Part shown: piece by piece, positions 26,839-34,479 of the stretch
How positions within the stretch are numbered: position 1 is the stretch's first letter
Layout of the letters: each line of letters starts with the position of its first letter
Assembly: GCA_964517145.1 (NCBI GenBank)
Contig: CAZFBN010000009.1
Location: forward strand, 1-64,000
From: JADJNW01 sp964517145
GTDB taxonomy: Bacteria > Bacteroidota > Bacteroidia > Chitinophagales > Saprospiraceae
Direction: 5' to 3'
DNA: 64,000 nt
Notes under the pieces: model-generated
The model's input: only the letters and a program-made list of their open reading frames with translations
Database searches by the model: none
What the model was told of the DNA's origin: nothing
Translations under genes and position numbers: made by a program

Positions 26839-29406
26839 ATGAAACGCTTTTTCAAACGCCTGGTCATTTTTTTGGCTATTTTCATTGGAATTTTGATCGT
26901 CACATGGCTGCTCATCGCCTCGGTTTTTAAAGAACAGGTGGGCAGGAGAATTGTGACGGAAATCAATAAACAACTAACTTCTGAACTGACGGTGGAGGAT
27001 TTTGACTTATCTCTAATTCGCTCATTACCAGATGTATCGGCGGATTTGAAAGGCGTATTATTAAAAGACAGTCGCGGGGGCGTGCTGATGGAAGCGGAAA
27101 ACCTGTCGTTCCGGTTTGGCTTGTTGAGTTTATTTGGTTCGAGCCTGAAAATCAGATCAGTAGAAGCAAATAATGGCGCTTTGAATATTCAAATTGATCG
27201 CCGTGGCAAGGAAAATTATGCTATTTTCAAATCTTCTACCGAAGAAACGCGATCCGTAGAGGAGGAGGAGGAAGGCACCACAATTGACCTAGAAAAAGCG
27301 GCTTTGCAGGATTTTGAAATCATTTATGAAGACCAAAGTGCCGGGCAATCGGTGTTGATGAATGTGGAAAACGCCAATGTCGCTGGGGAATTTTCTGCCA
27401 AACAATTTTCGCTGGAAAGCACCGCCGATATTCAATCCAGTTTTATGGAAATGGACAGCACGCGTTATCTGGTCGGAACAAATCTGAGTTATGATGCCAC
27501 TATTCTGGTGGATTTGGAGCAGGATATTTATGATTTACAAGAAGTTACACTTAATTTAAATGACAATATTTTTAAAGCAGACGGGCAAATTGAGTTATTT
27601 GATAAAGGTCCTGCTTTTGATTTGTACCTAAATTGTACTCAGGGTGATGTGTCGTCACTGATTGCACTGTTGCCGGAGCAATTTTCAAAAAATCTGGGCG
27701 GCTTGACCAGCGATGGCAATTTTGTTTTTAAAACGTACATCAAAGGGCAGGCGACGAAGCAGTTGAATCCGCAAATCCGCGCCGAAATAAGCTTACAGAA
27801 TGGACGCATGGAAAGCCCGATGAGTCGGGAATCCCTGCGTGATGTGTCGCTTACGGCTCGGTTTACCAATGGAAAATACCGCAGCGACGGGAGCACGGTT
27901 TTTGAAATTCAGCATTTGAAAGGCTATTTTAATCGGGAATTGTTTGAAATGCGGCTGTTGGTGGACAATTTTGAACAACCGACTATTGATTTTGCGATGA
28001 ATGGCGTGGTGCCGATGAATGCCGTATATGGTTTGTTGAACAATCCGAAAATCACCGACGGCAGCGGCGAAATCGAGATTAACAACCTGATACTCAAGGG
28101 CAATTACGAAGACATGCTCGATCCAAAACGGGCGGCGCGCGTGCAGGCGGGCGGCGCGATTGAATTTGACGACGCGTCTTTAACCATCAACGATGAAAAA
28201 ATGCTGATTGACCAGGGGCAGTTGCTTTTGAACGGCGATACTTTGTCGGTGCCAGAATTTAAGCTCGAAGGCGCAGGCAGCGATATTTTATTTAAAGGCT
28301 TGGCTATCAATGCGATTCCGGTCTTTTTTGCAGATTCTACCAATCAGCAAAATGTGGAATTGATTTTTAACGCAGAATTGCAGTCGGAAAATCTGGACTT
28401 GGATCGCTTGATCAAAATTGCTCAACTATCCGAAGAACAGCAGGAAGCCGATACCTTAACCGTCGATTCTTTGAAAAAAGAGCAAATTCAAGAACGTCAG
28501 CAGTTTACGCAGTTTTTAAAAGGTACATTTAATGCAACCATTCAGCATATCAATTACAATTTGATTGATACTAAAGATTTTCGCGGTCGGCTGGAATTCA
28601 ACAACAATCAAATGCTGGTGCGCGGGCAAACGCAAGCGATGAATGGCACGCTCGACCTCAACGGTACGGTGTATTTTGAAGAAGCGCCAAGGCTGACGGC
28701 GGAAGTTGTTTGTCAAAACATTAACGCCCACGAATTTTTCCGGCAAAACGAGAATTTCGGGCAGGAAGTGCTCACGCACGACCACCTCAGCGGGAATTTG
28801 GATGCACAAATCGCCATTTTTGCTTATTGGGATTCGACCGGCAATTTTCAATACGACCAGCTCCGCGTGCTCGCCGACATGCGCATTCGTGAAGGGGAGT
28901 TGAAAAATTTTAAAATGCTGGAGCAGTTTTCCACCTACGTCAAGGTGCGCGATTTGCAGAACATTCGCTTTGCGACTTTGCAAAATTACCTGGAAATTGA
29001 CAATCGCACGATCTACATTCCGACCATGTTCATCCAGAGCAACGCCATGAATCTGACGCTGAGCGGCGAGCATACGTTTGATAACGCGATGAATTACAGC
29101 ATGAAAGTGAATGCCGGGCAAATTTTAGCCAATCGTTTCAAAAATTTTGACCCAAGTTTAAAACCGCAGAAAGCCCGCAGCGGCTGGTTGAATTTGTATT
29201 TTAAAATGGTGGGCACCGTAGATGATTTTAGCGTGAAAACTGCCAAAAAACAAGTGCAAAAAGATTTTCTTTTTAGCGATCGGCGCAAAAAAATAATTGA
29301 AACTGTGCTCGAACGGCAGTTTGGAAAAGTGGAAAAATTGGTGGAACCTTCTCAATGGCAGGATGTGGAATATTTGGATGAAATAGAGGGCGGCGCGGGG
29401 AATTGA
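26839..29406 (+). CDS. AsmA-like family membrane protein
   Basis: 855 residues. One N-terminal membrane segment (about 9-32, LVIFLAIFIGILIVTWLLIASV) is followed by the AsmA start motif, INKQLTSELTVEDFDLSLIRSLPDVSADLKGVLL. The remaining long beta-rich region contains an LNLNG-type repeat and ends with the AsmA_2-like segment around 700-800 (MRIREGELKNFKMLEQFSTYVKV). AsmA/TamB-type proteins span the periplasm and are thought to move phospholipids to the outer membrane (family knowledge). It follows the tRNA divergently and ends 1 base before the convergent MazG-like stop. Confidence 0.88.
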   Translation: MKRFFKRLVIFLAIFIGILIVTWLLIASVFKEQVGRRIVTEINKQLTSELTVEDFDLSLIRSLPDVSADLKGVLLKDSRGGVLMEAENLSFRFGLLSLFGSSLKIRSVEANNGALNIQIDRRGKENYAIFKSSTEETRSVEEEEEGTTIDLEKAALQDFEIIYEDQSAGQSVLMNVENANVAGEFSAKQFSLESTADIQSSFMEMDSTRYLVGTNLSYDATILVDLEQDIYDLQEVTLNLNDNIFKADGQIELFDKGPAFDLYLNCTQGDVSSLIALLPEQFSKNLGGLTSDGNFVFKTYIKGQATKQLNPQIRAEISLQNGRMESPMSRESLRDVSLTARFTNGKYRSDGSTVFEIQHLKGYFNRELFEMRLLVDNFEQPTIDFAMNGVVPMNAVYGLLNNPKITDGSGEIEINNLILKGNYEDMLDPKRAARVQAGGAIEFDDASLTINDEKMLIDQGQLLLNGDTLSVPEFKLEGAGSDILFKGLAINAIPVFFADSTNQQNVELIFNAELQSENLDLDRLIKIAQLSEEQQEADTLTVDSLKKEQIQERQQFTQFLKGTFNATIQHINYNLIDTKDFRGRLEFNNNQMLVRGQTQAMNGTLDLNGTVYFEEAPRLTAEVVCQNINAHEFFRQNENFGQEVLTHDHLSGNLDAQIAIFAYWDSTGNFQYDQLRVLADMRIREGELKNFKMLEQFSTYVKVRDLQNIRFATLQNYLEIDNRTIYIPTMFIQSNAMNLTLSGEHTFDNAMNYSMKVNAGQILANRFKNFDPSLKPQKARSGWLNLYFKMVGTVDDFSVKTAKKQVQKDFLFSDRRKKIIETVLERQFGKVEKLVEPSQWQDVEYLDEIEGGAGN

Positions 29407-29407
29407 A

Positions 29408-29746
29408 TTACTTCAACTTCTCATTCTGTGCGTGCCGCTCGGCATCCCGGATGGTCTTTTTCTGAAAATTTTTTTCCAGCGCTTCGGTCAAATCCACGCC
29501 GGTTTGATTGGCAAGACAAATTAAAACAAAGAGCACATCCGCCATTTCGTCGCCGAGATTGGCTTTGGCATTTTCCGCGTCTTCACTGCGTTTGAACGAT
29601 TGCTCGCCGTACAGCCGCGCCATCAGCCGTGCCACTTCGCCCACTTCTTCCATTAAAATCGCGGTATTGGTCAATTCATTGTAGTAACGAACACCAATCG
29701 TATTAATCCATTGATCTACAGCTTTTTGAGCTTCTTGAATAGTCAT
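29408..29746 (-). CDS. MazG-like nucleotide pyrophosphohydrolase
   Basis: 112 residues, single MazG-type domain. The metal-binding residues are in ILMEEVGEVARLMARLYGE (EExxE about 33-37) and GDEMADVLFVLICLANQ (ExxD about 70-73). Such proteins hydrolyse non-canonical or excess NTPs to monophosphates. The size and sequence resemble the stand-alone all-alpha NTP pyrophosphatases. It is 77 bases downstream of dtd, in the same orientation; the gap contains AAATGTGAAAT-type repeats. Confidence 0.9.
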   Translation of the reverse strand: MTIQEAQKAVDQWINTIGVRYYNELTNTAILMEEVGEVARLMARLYGEQSFKRSEDAENAKANLGDEMADVLFVLICLANQTGVDLTEALEKNFQKKTIRDAERHAQNEKLK

Positions 29747-29751
29747 AAGGC

Positions 29752-29815
29752 AAATGTGAAATATGAAATGTGAGATTTGAAATGTAAAAAATCGTACTTC
29801 GTACCTCTAACCTCG
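29752..29815. repeat. Short repeats GAAATGTGAAAT and CGTACTTCGTAC between dtd and the MazG-like gene
   Basis: Degenerate units TGTGAAATATGAAATG, TGAGATTTGAAATG and then CGTACTTCGTACCTC, CCTCGTACTT. The first family recurs at 52980-53038 and about 56478-56510; the second (ATCGTACTTCGTA) at about 32990-33003. They fill most of the gap and precede a start codon by a few bases. Confidence 0.5.
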
Positions 29816-29823
29816 TACTTAAT

Positions 29824-30276
29824 TTACTCCTTATTTTTGGTATCCATTACAATTGTCACGGGTCCGTCATTGAGTAGGCGCACTTTCATATCGGCACCAA
29901 ATTCACCGGTTTGCACGGAAATGCCGGAACTCATTTCCAATTGTTTTACAAATTTTTCATACATCGGAATGGCAATGTCGGGCTTCGACGCGCGAATGTA
30001 GGAAGGGCGATTGCCTTTTTTGGTGCTGGCGTGCAGCGTGAATTGGCTGACGACAATGATTTCTCCACCAACTTCCATTACCGATTTATTCATCACGCCA
30101 TTTTCATCATTAAAAATACGTAACTGACTGATTTTCTTCGCCAACCAATCAATATCTTCGTCGGTATCCGCATCTTCAATGCCTACCAACACCAGCAAAC
30201 CCCAGCCGATACTGGATTTTATCTTACCTTCGATTGTAACCGATGCTTCCGAAACGCGCTGTATGACTGCTCTCAT
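29824..30276 (-). CDS. dtd: D-aminoacyl-tRNA deacylase
   Basis: Hydrolyses D-aminoacyl-tRNAs to recycle mischarged tRNA. 150 residues from the ATG at 30274-30276 (MRAVIQRVSEASVTIEG), which is the normal start; a longer reading frame upstream is not conserved in type. SQFTLHASTKKGNRPSYIRA (about 78-97) holds the catalytic Thr and the SQFTL motif. The NDGPVTIVMDT segment (about 134-144) carries the cross-subunit Gly-cisPro motif. It is downstream of the SRAP gene. Confidence 0.96.
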   Translation of the reverse strand: MRAVIQRVSEASVTIEGKIKSSIGWGLLVLVGIEDADTDEDIDWLAKKISQLRIFNDENGVMNKSVMEVGGEIIVVSQFTLHASTKKGNRPSYIRASKPDIAIPMYEKFVKQLEMSSGISVQTGEFGADMKVRLLNDGPVTIVMDTKNKE

Positions 30277-30343
30277 GAATATTGCTTTGCTCTTTTGTGC
30301 GCGTAAATTTACATTTTGTATCTTTCTTTCTCCATCATTGAAA

Positions 30344-30410
30344 TTGGAATTTTGGAAAGTTGGAATACAGCACTTCCGCCCTTCCAATATTCCAAATATT
30401 CCATTTTTCC
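30344..30410. repeat. TTGGAA/TTCCAA inverted repeats between dtd and the SRAP gene
   Basis: TTGGAATTTTGGAA (30344-30357) pairs with TTCCAATATTCCAA (30382-30395) with one mismatch, and a second TTGGAAT copy and ATTCC copies continue the pattern. It begins 68 bases before the dtd ATG and reaches the SRAP stop. Same family as 10267-10328 and 33711-33742. Confidence 0.55.
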
Positions 30411-30411
30411 A

Positions 30412-31089
30412 TCAAAACAAACTCGGTGTTTCCGGCACGGGCTCGTGCAGCTCCGGCGAATTGTTCGTCACAGAATTCACTTTTTCCGACACCCGATAAA
30501 TGTTGAGAATATCGTTGGGCGGCGTGTGCAGCAGCTCCAGCGCTTCTTCTACGGGGATGTCCTCCAGCCAACGTTGCTGTGCTTCTTTGGTAGTGAGAAT
30601 CACCGGCATGCGATCGTGCAAACCTGATGTTTCTTTATTTGGTTCAGTGGTGATGATGGAAAAACTTTTCACCGCGTAATCACCTTTGTACCACACATCC
30701 CAAATTCCAGCCATCACCATCAATTCGCCATTTTTCAACAGCAGGCGATACGGAATTTTTCCATCGCTGGTCTTACGCCATTCATAAAAACTGTCGGCGA
30801 GCACCCAGCAGCGGCGCTTGCGAATGGGCAGACGAAAAGAGGGCTTGGTAGCAATGCCTTCCGAGCGGGCGTTGATGAGTTTGCCCGTGTTTTTGCCATC
30901 GTTCGACCAGTGCGGGATGAGTCCCCAAGTGACGTATTGCAGGCGATTGGCGCTATCGTTGGTCACAATATAAGTATGCTGCGTCGGCGCCACGTTGAAA
31001 TTCATGCGCAGGTTGGTGCCCACTTCAATGTCGCCGAATTGCTGCTGAATCTTCTCTTTCGAGGTGGAAAAGGAAAAACGTCCACACAT
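30412..31089 (-). CDS. SRAP/YedK-family DNA-abasic-site shielding protein
   Basis: 225 residues. The catalytic Cys2 follows the initiator Met (MCGRFSF) and forms the thiazolidine link to abasic sites in single-stranded DNA. Other family motifs are NVAPTQHTYIV (about 31-41), WGLIPHWS (about 56), INARSEGIATKPSF (about 73) and FYEWRK (about 102), with HDRMPVIL near 158. The family is the bacterial HMCES homologue, often linked with DNA damage responses. It borders the candidate origin on its left side. Confidence 0.94.
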   Translation of the reverse strand: MCGRFSFSTSKEKIQQQFGDIEVGTNLRMNFNVAPTQHTYIVTNDSANRLQYVTWGLIPHWSNDGKNTGKLINARSEGIATKPSFRLPIRKRRCWVLADSFYEWRKTSDGKIPYRLLLKNGELMVMAGIWDVWYKGDYAVKSFSIITTEPNKETSGLHDRMPVILTTKEAQQRWLEDIPVEEALELLHTPPNDILNIYRVSEKVNSVTNNSPELHEPVPETPSLF

Positions 31090-31205
31090 AATTAATTGTC
31101 AATTGTTGATTGATGATTGCAAAGACGATTTACGATTTTTTTAACGGGAAATCAAGTTTTTGTTTTGCTATTTTGTTGTTGAGAACTTTAATATTTCGAA
31201 TTAGG

Positions 31206-31246
31206 AATAGCCTAAAGTTCTAGCAATGAACAGCCTAAAGGCTATT
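31206..31246. repeat. AATAGCC...GGCTATT inverted repeat upstream of the SRAP gene
   Basis: AATAGCC (31206-31212) and GGCTATT (31240-31246) are perfect 7-base arms, and the centre repeats AGCCTAAAG twice. This lies at the left edge of the gene-free region before the DnaA boxes begin. Confidence 0.45.
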
Positions 31247-31310
31247 TTACAAGGCAGATTAAAGCCTGTGCTACGTTACTAAAAACAAAAATACGCGCCT
31301 AAAAGAAACA

Positions 31311-31800
31311 AAATTATTCACAAAGTTTTCCACACTGCCATTTTGACAAACGCAGAACCCTTTAAAAATCAAGCATTCTACGCAAAAAGTTTTCCACACA
31401 CGTTTGGAAGAATACCGTGCAGAAGCTACGCAGTTGTCCACACTTATTAAGAATATAGATTCCGACATATCTACCAAAGTCGATACGTTGCCTTTTTTTG
31501 TGGAAAAGTGCCTCGGTTTTTGACATCAATTTGTAAAAATTAACCCGTTGTAAACAAAAGGGATAACTTGTGCATTCGATTTTAACAACTTGTGGATAAG
31601 TTCGCAATTGATTGAGCCATCGGAAATTCATTTGTGTAAATTGAATGTAAACTCGTTAGGGAACGGCGGAAAAAGCCGGTGCAGCTGTAGAGAAAATTAT
31701 TTCTCTACAAACTAACACCCCTTACTATGAGGGCGAGATTTTTTAAAAATTTTGAAAAGAATATTAATCAAATAATAACCGAATGTTAATTCACGGTTAA
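31311..31800. other. oriC: Candidate chromosomal replication origin (oriC)
   Basis: A gene-free region lies between divergent genes (31090-31846). Five sites match the DnaA-box consensus TTWTNCACA: TTATTCACA (31314-31322, +), TTTTCCACA (31326-31334, +; 31390-31398, +; 31499-31507, -) and the strict box TTATCCACA (31591-31599, -). TTGTCCACA (31434-31442, +) has one mismatch. A perfect 10-bp palindrome follows at 31686-31709, and then an AT-rich tract (about 31738-31800) that could be the unwinding element. Box density, mixed orientation and adjacent AT-rich DNA are the classic origin layout; dnaA is not nearby, as is common in Bacteroidota. Confidence 0.78.
31686..31709. repeat. Perfect palindrome beside the candidate origin
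   Basis: TGTAGAGAAA (31686-31695), loop ATTA, and TTTCTCTACA (31700-31709) form a perfect 10-bp stem. It sits between the last DnaA box and the AT-rich tract. It could be a protein-binding site or a hairpin; I do not recognise the motif. Confidence 0.6.
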
Positions 31801-31846
31801 GCAATTGAATCAATATATTTTTGTTGACGCAAAAAATTTTGTTTGT

Positions 31847-32974
31847 ATGGAAGCGGTCATTGCGCCAAACGCAGTAAAAACAAGGGAAAGAAAGGGCTAC
31901 CCGCGCGTGGTAAAAATCTGGCTCATCGTGGGGCTGGTCATGGTGTTCGGACAAGTTGTCATCGGCGGCATCACGCGGCTGACCGGATCGGGCTTGTCCA
32001 TTACAAAATGGGAAATTGTGACAGGAACTTTGCCGCCCTTGAGCGCCGAAGCCTGGGAAGCGGAGTTTGATTTGTACAAACAAACGCCTCAGTATCAGAA
32101 AATTAACGAGGGTATGAGTATGTCCGAATTCAAATTCATTTACTTTTGGGAATATTTTCACCGACTGTGGGCACGCTCGATGGGTTTTGTATTTTTGATC
32201 CCCTTCCTGATTTTCTGGCGCAAGGGCTGGCTCGACCAACCCTTGATGCGAAGATTGGGCGTAGTGGTGCTTTTAGCGGCGCTAGCGGCATCTTTTGGAT
32301 GGATCATGGTGGCAAGTGGTTTGGTGGAGCGCCCCTGGGTAAACGCATATAAACTGACCATGCACCTGTCCATTGCGTTTGTGGTGTTTGCCTATTTGCT
32401 TTGGACCACGTTTCATGTCCTTCAACCGAATCCATCGGCTTTTGCGAATATGCCATTGCGCAAGTGGAGTTTAGCCGTTACAATTCTAGCGGCGGTGCAA
32501 ATTGTTTTGGGCGGCATCATGTCGGGTACTAAAGCGGCGCTGTTTTATCCAACCTGGCCCGATATGCGCGGCGAGGCAGTTCCTAACATTCTTTTCCACA
32601 TTGGCAATTGGAATGTGGAAAACTTCATTCAATATGACGCAACGCCGTTCATGGTGGCATTGATTCAAACCCTGCATCGTGGCACCGCTTATGCCTTGAC
32701 AATCTTGATCTTATGGTTCTTTTTCAAAGCAATAAAAGCCGCAACACCGCAGCCATTTCGCCAAGGTTTGTACCTGTTGGTAACAATGTTAGGAATTCAA
32801 TTTCTGTTGGGCGTTTTAACGGTTATCAACAGTGTGGGGACGATTCCGGTGGGTTTGGGCGTGCTGCATCAGGCGGGGGCTTTGCTGTTGTTGACGGTAG
32901 CATTGTTTTTGAACTATCAGTTTGCTGGTCAGAAGACAGAAGCAAGAAGTCGGATGTCAGAAGCAAGTGCTTAA
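31847..32974 (+). CDS. ctaA: COX15/CtaA-family heme A synthase
   Basis: Oxidises heme O to heme A for cytochrome aa3-type oxidase. About 375 residues from the ATG at 31847. Seven or eight membrane segments are visible. The heme-ligand histidines fall in EYFHRLWARSMGF (about 102-114), LTMHLSIAF (about 165), IQTLHRGTAYAL (about 270) and GVLHQAGALLLL (about 335), arranged in the two-fold symmetric pattern of the family. TRLTGSGLSITKWEIVTG (about 42-59) is diagnostic. The last 15 residues (QKTEARSRMSEASA) are encoded by the CAGAAGTC-type repeat and look like an appended tail. Confidence 0.93.
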   Translation: MEAVIAPNAVKTRERKGYPRVVKIWLIVGLVMVFGQVVIGGITRLTGSGLSITKWEIVTGTLPPLSAEAWEAEFDLYKQTPQYQKINEGMSMSEFKFIYFWEYFHRLWARSMGFVFLIPFLIFWRKGWLDQPLMRRLGVVVLLAALAASFGWIMVASGLVERPWVNAYKLTMHLSIAFVVFAYLLWTTFHVLQPNPSAFANMPLRKWSLAVTILAAVQIVLGGIMSGTKAALFYPTWPDMRGEAVPNILFHIGNWNVENFIQYDATPFMVALIQTLHRGTAYALTILILWFFFKAIKAATPQPFRQGLYLLVTMLGIQFLLGVLTVINSVGTIPVGLGVLHQAGALLLLTVALFLNYQFAGQKTEARSRMSEASA

Positions 32975-33010
32975 AATCGGAAATCCAAAATCGTACTTCG
33001 TAAATTTTAA
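32930..33010. repeat. CAGAAGTC- and AATCGTA-type short repeats at the ctaA end and before aat
   Basis: From within the last codons of ctaA: CAGAAGACAGAAGCAAGAAG, CGGATGTCAGAAGC, followed after the stop by AAATCGGAAATCC, AAAATCGTACTTCGTAAA. The first family also occurs inside dnaX (44406-44433) and between atpA and atpG. The array ends 3 bases before the TTG of aat. Confidence 0.55.
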
Positions 33011-33013
33011 AAG

Positions 33014-33706
33014 TTGCCCGTATTTCTACTTTCAGAAGATGAAATTGCCTTTCCGCACCCGGAAATGGCGGATCACAACGGCATTCTGGCGGTGGGCGGT
33101 GACCTGTCGCCGGAGCGCTTGCTGACGGCTTATACCTGGGGCATTTTTCCCTGGTTCAATGAAGGCGAGCCGATTATCTGGTGGTCGCCCGATCCAAGAT
33201 TTGTGCTGTTTCCCGATGAATTGAAGGTGTCCAAAAGCATGCGTCCGTATTTCAATCAAAAAAAATTCACAGTGACGCTTGATACGCAATTTGAAGCGGT
33301 GATGCGCGGTTGTCAGACCACGCCTCGGCAGTGGCAGTACGGCGGCACGTGGATTACGGAGGATATGGTGGCGGCTTACGTGCGCCTGCATGAGCTGGGC
33401 TACGCGCACTCGGTGGAAGTGTGGAAAGCGGAAGAATTGGTGGGCGGTTTGTATGGCGTGGCGCTCGGAAAAGTGTTTTTTGGCGAATCTATGTTTGCAC
33501 GCGAGACCAATGCCTCCAAATTCGGGTTTATCACCATTGTGAAAAAATTACAAGAAAAAGGTTTTCAATTGATTGATTGTCAGCAGGAAACGAATCACCT
33601 GCGCAGCCTGGGCGCGCGTGCGATTGATCGGAAGGAATTTCTGGCAATTTTGCAAAAAAATCAAGCGGAGGAGACGCTGGTAGGCAGGTGGAGGGATTTT
33701 TTGTAG
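33014..33706 (+). CDS. aat: Leucyl/phenylalanyl-tRNA-protein transferase
   Basis: Adds Leu or Phe to the N-terminus of proteins, marking them for ClpAP by the N-end rule. 230 residues. GILAVGGDLSPERLLTAYTWGIFPWF (about 24-49) and WWSPDPRFVLFP (about 56-67) are diagnostic, with FGESMFARETNASKFG near 157. The start is a TTG at 33014: the conserved N-terminal strand (MPVFLLSEDEIAFPHPE) lies before the first in-frame ATG (residue 18), so that ATG cannot be the start. It follows ctaA by 39 bases. Confidence 0.94.
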   Translation: MPVFLLSEDEIAFPHPEMADHNGILAVGGDLSPERLLTAYTWGIFPWFNEGEPIIWWSPDPRFVLFPDELKVSKSMRPYFNQKKFTVTLDTQFEAVMRGCQTTPRQWQYGGTWITEDMVAAYVRLHELGYAHSVEVWKAEELVGGLYGVALGKVFFGESMFARETNASKFGFITIVKKLQEKGFQLIDCQQETNHLRSLGARAIDRKEFLAILQKNQAEETLVGRWRDFL

Positions 33707-33710
33707 TATT

Positions 33711-33742
33711 TTCCAAAATTCCATTCTTCCAAAATTCCATTC
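33711..33742. repeat. Perfect 16-bp tandem duplication after aat
   Basis: TTCCAAAATTCCATTC occurs twice head to tail (33711-33726 and 33727-33742), then decays into TCCTTCATTC. It begins 4 bases after the aat stop. Same word family as the inverted repeats at 10267 and 30344. Confidence 0.65.
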
Positions 33743-33873
33743 CTTCATTCTAAACTTCTTTTAAAAAGTGTTGTTTCGCTCGTTAAAATGTGCATTTGTA
33801 AGCTATGTGGGAATTTGCAAAAAAGGCGTTTACCAACGCGGTTTTAATTTACGAACAATTCAATGCCAAAGAC

Positions 33874-34335
33874 ATGACGCACTTGAAGGAAGGCGACAAA
33901 GCCCCTGATTTTACTGGTGTAAACGAAAATGGCGAATCGGTTTCGCTGTCCGATTTTAAAGGAAAGAAGCTGATTTTGTTTTTTTATCCAAAAGCCAATA
34001 CGCCGGCGTGCACAGCGGAAGCTTGCAGCTTGCGCGATGCTTATGGCGAATTGAAGGAAAAAGGATTCGAGTTGTTGGGCGTCAGCGCGGATTCTACTAA
34101 AAAGCAGGGCAATTTTAAGAAAAAATTTGATTTGCCTTTTCCCTTGTTAGCCGATACCGATCATGCTGCCATCAAAGCTTATGGCGTGTGGGGAGCCAAG
34201 CAAATGTTCGGCAAAACGTTTGAAGGTATTTATCGTACTACGTTTGTGATTGATAAACAAGGCGTTATACAAAAAATATTTACGGAAGTGGAAAGCGCAA
34301 ATCACGCGGAGCAGATTTTGAATGCGGTAGAATGA
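33874..34335 (+). CDS. bcp: Thioredoxin-dependent peroxiredoxin (Bcp/PrxQ type)
   Basis: 153 residues from the ATG at 33874 (MTHLKEGDKAPDFTG), the normal PrxQ start; an in-frame ATG at 33805 would add 23 non-conserved residues. The peroxidatic and resolving cysteines are both present, five residues apart, in YPKANTPACTAEACSLRD (about 42-59). Reduces hydrogen peroxide and alkyl hydroperoxides with thioredoxin. Cytoplasmic (no signal). It is the gene before htpG on the same strand. Confidence 0.95.
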   Translation: MTHLKEGDKAPDFTGVNENGESVSLSDFKGKKLILFFYPKANTPACTAEACSLRDAYGELKEKGFELLGVSADSTKKQGNFKKKFDLPFPLLADTDHAAIKAYGVWGAKQMFGKTFEGIYRTTFVIDKQGVIQKIFTEVESANHAEQILNAVE

Positions 34336-34429
34336 TTTAAAACTCTTTATATTTTCTAATGACAAAGTCCAGATTTATCATGCTTGTAAAATGAGTTGTT
34401 AAGCGACATTTTGTCAGTTCTTACCTCAC

Positions 34430-34444
34430 TGGCACAGCCTTTGC
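34430..34444 (+). promoter_or_regulatory. Sigma-54-type (-24/-12) promoter for htpG
   Basis: TGGCAC (34430-34435), 5 bases, TTGC (34441-34444) matches the sigma-54 consensus TGGCAC-N5-TTGC exactly. It lies 35 bases before the htpG ATG, giving a short leader of about 24 bases. Upstream, GACATTTTGTC (34405-34415) is a small palindrome. No enhancer-binding activator gene is in the window. Confidence 0.65.
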
Positions 34445-34479
34445 CGCCCTCCCGGCAGAAAACCAAAATTGAACCCACT

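Noticed and set aside
31271..31477. Small minus-strand frames in the 31.1-31.8 kb gap
   Set aside because: They consist of translated DnaA boxes and AT-rich DNA, have no conserved motif, and are better explained by an origin region.
32680..32694. TGGCAC-N5-ATGC in ctaA as a sigma-54 promoter
   Set aside because: The -12 element has a mismatch, it is inside a coding sequence and no gene starts at a suitable distance.
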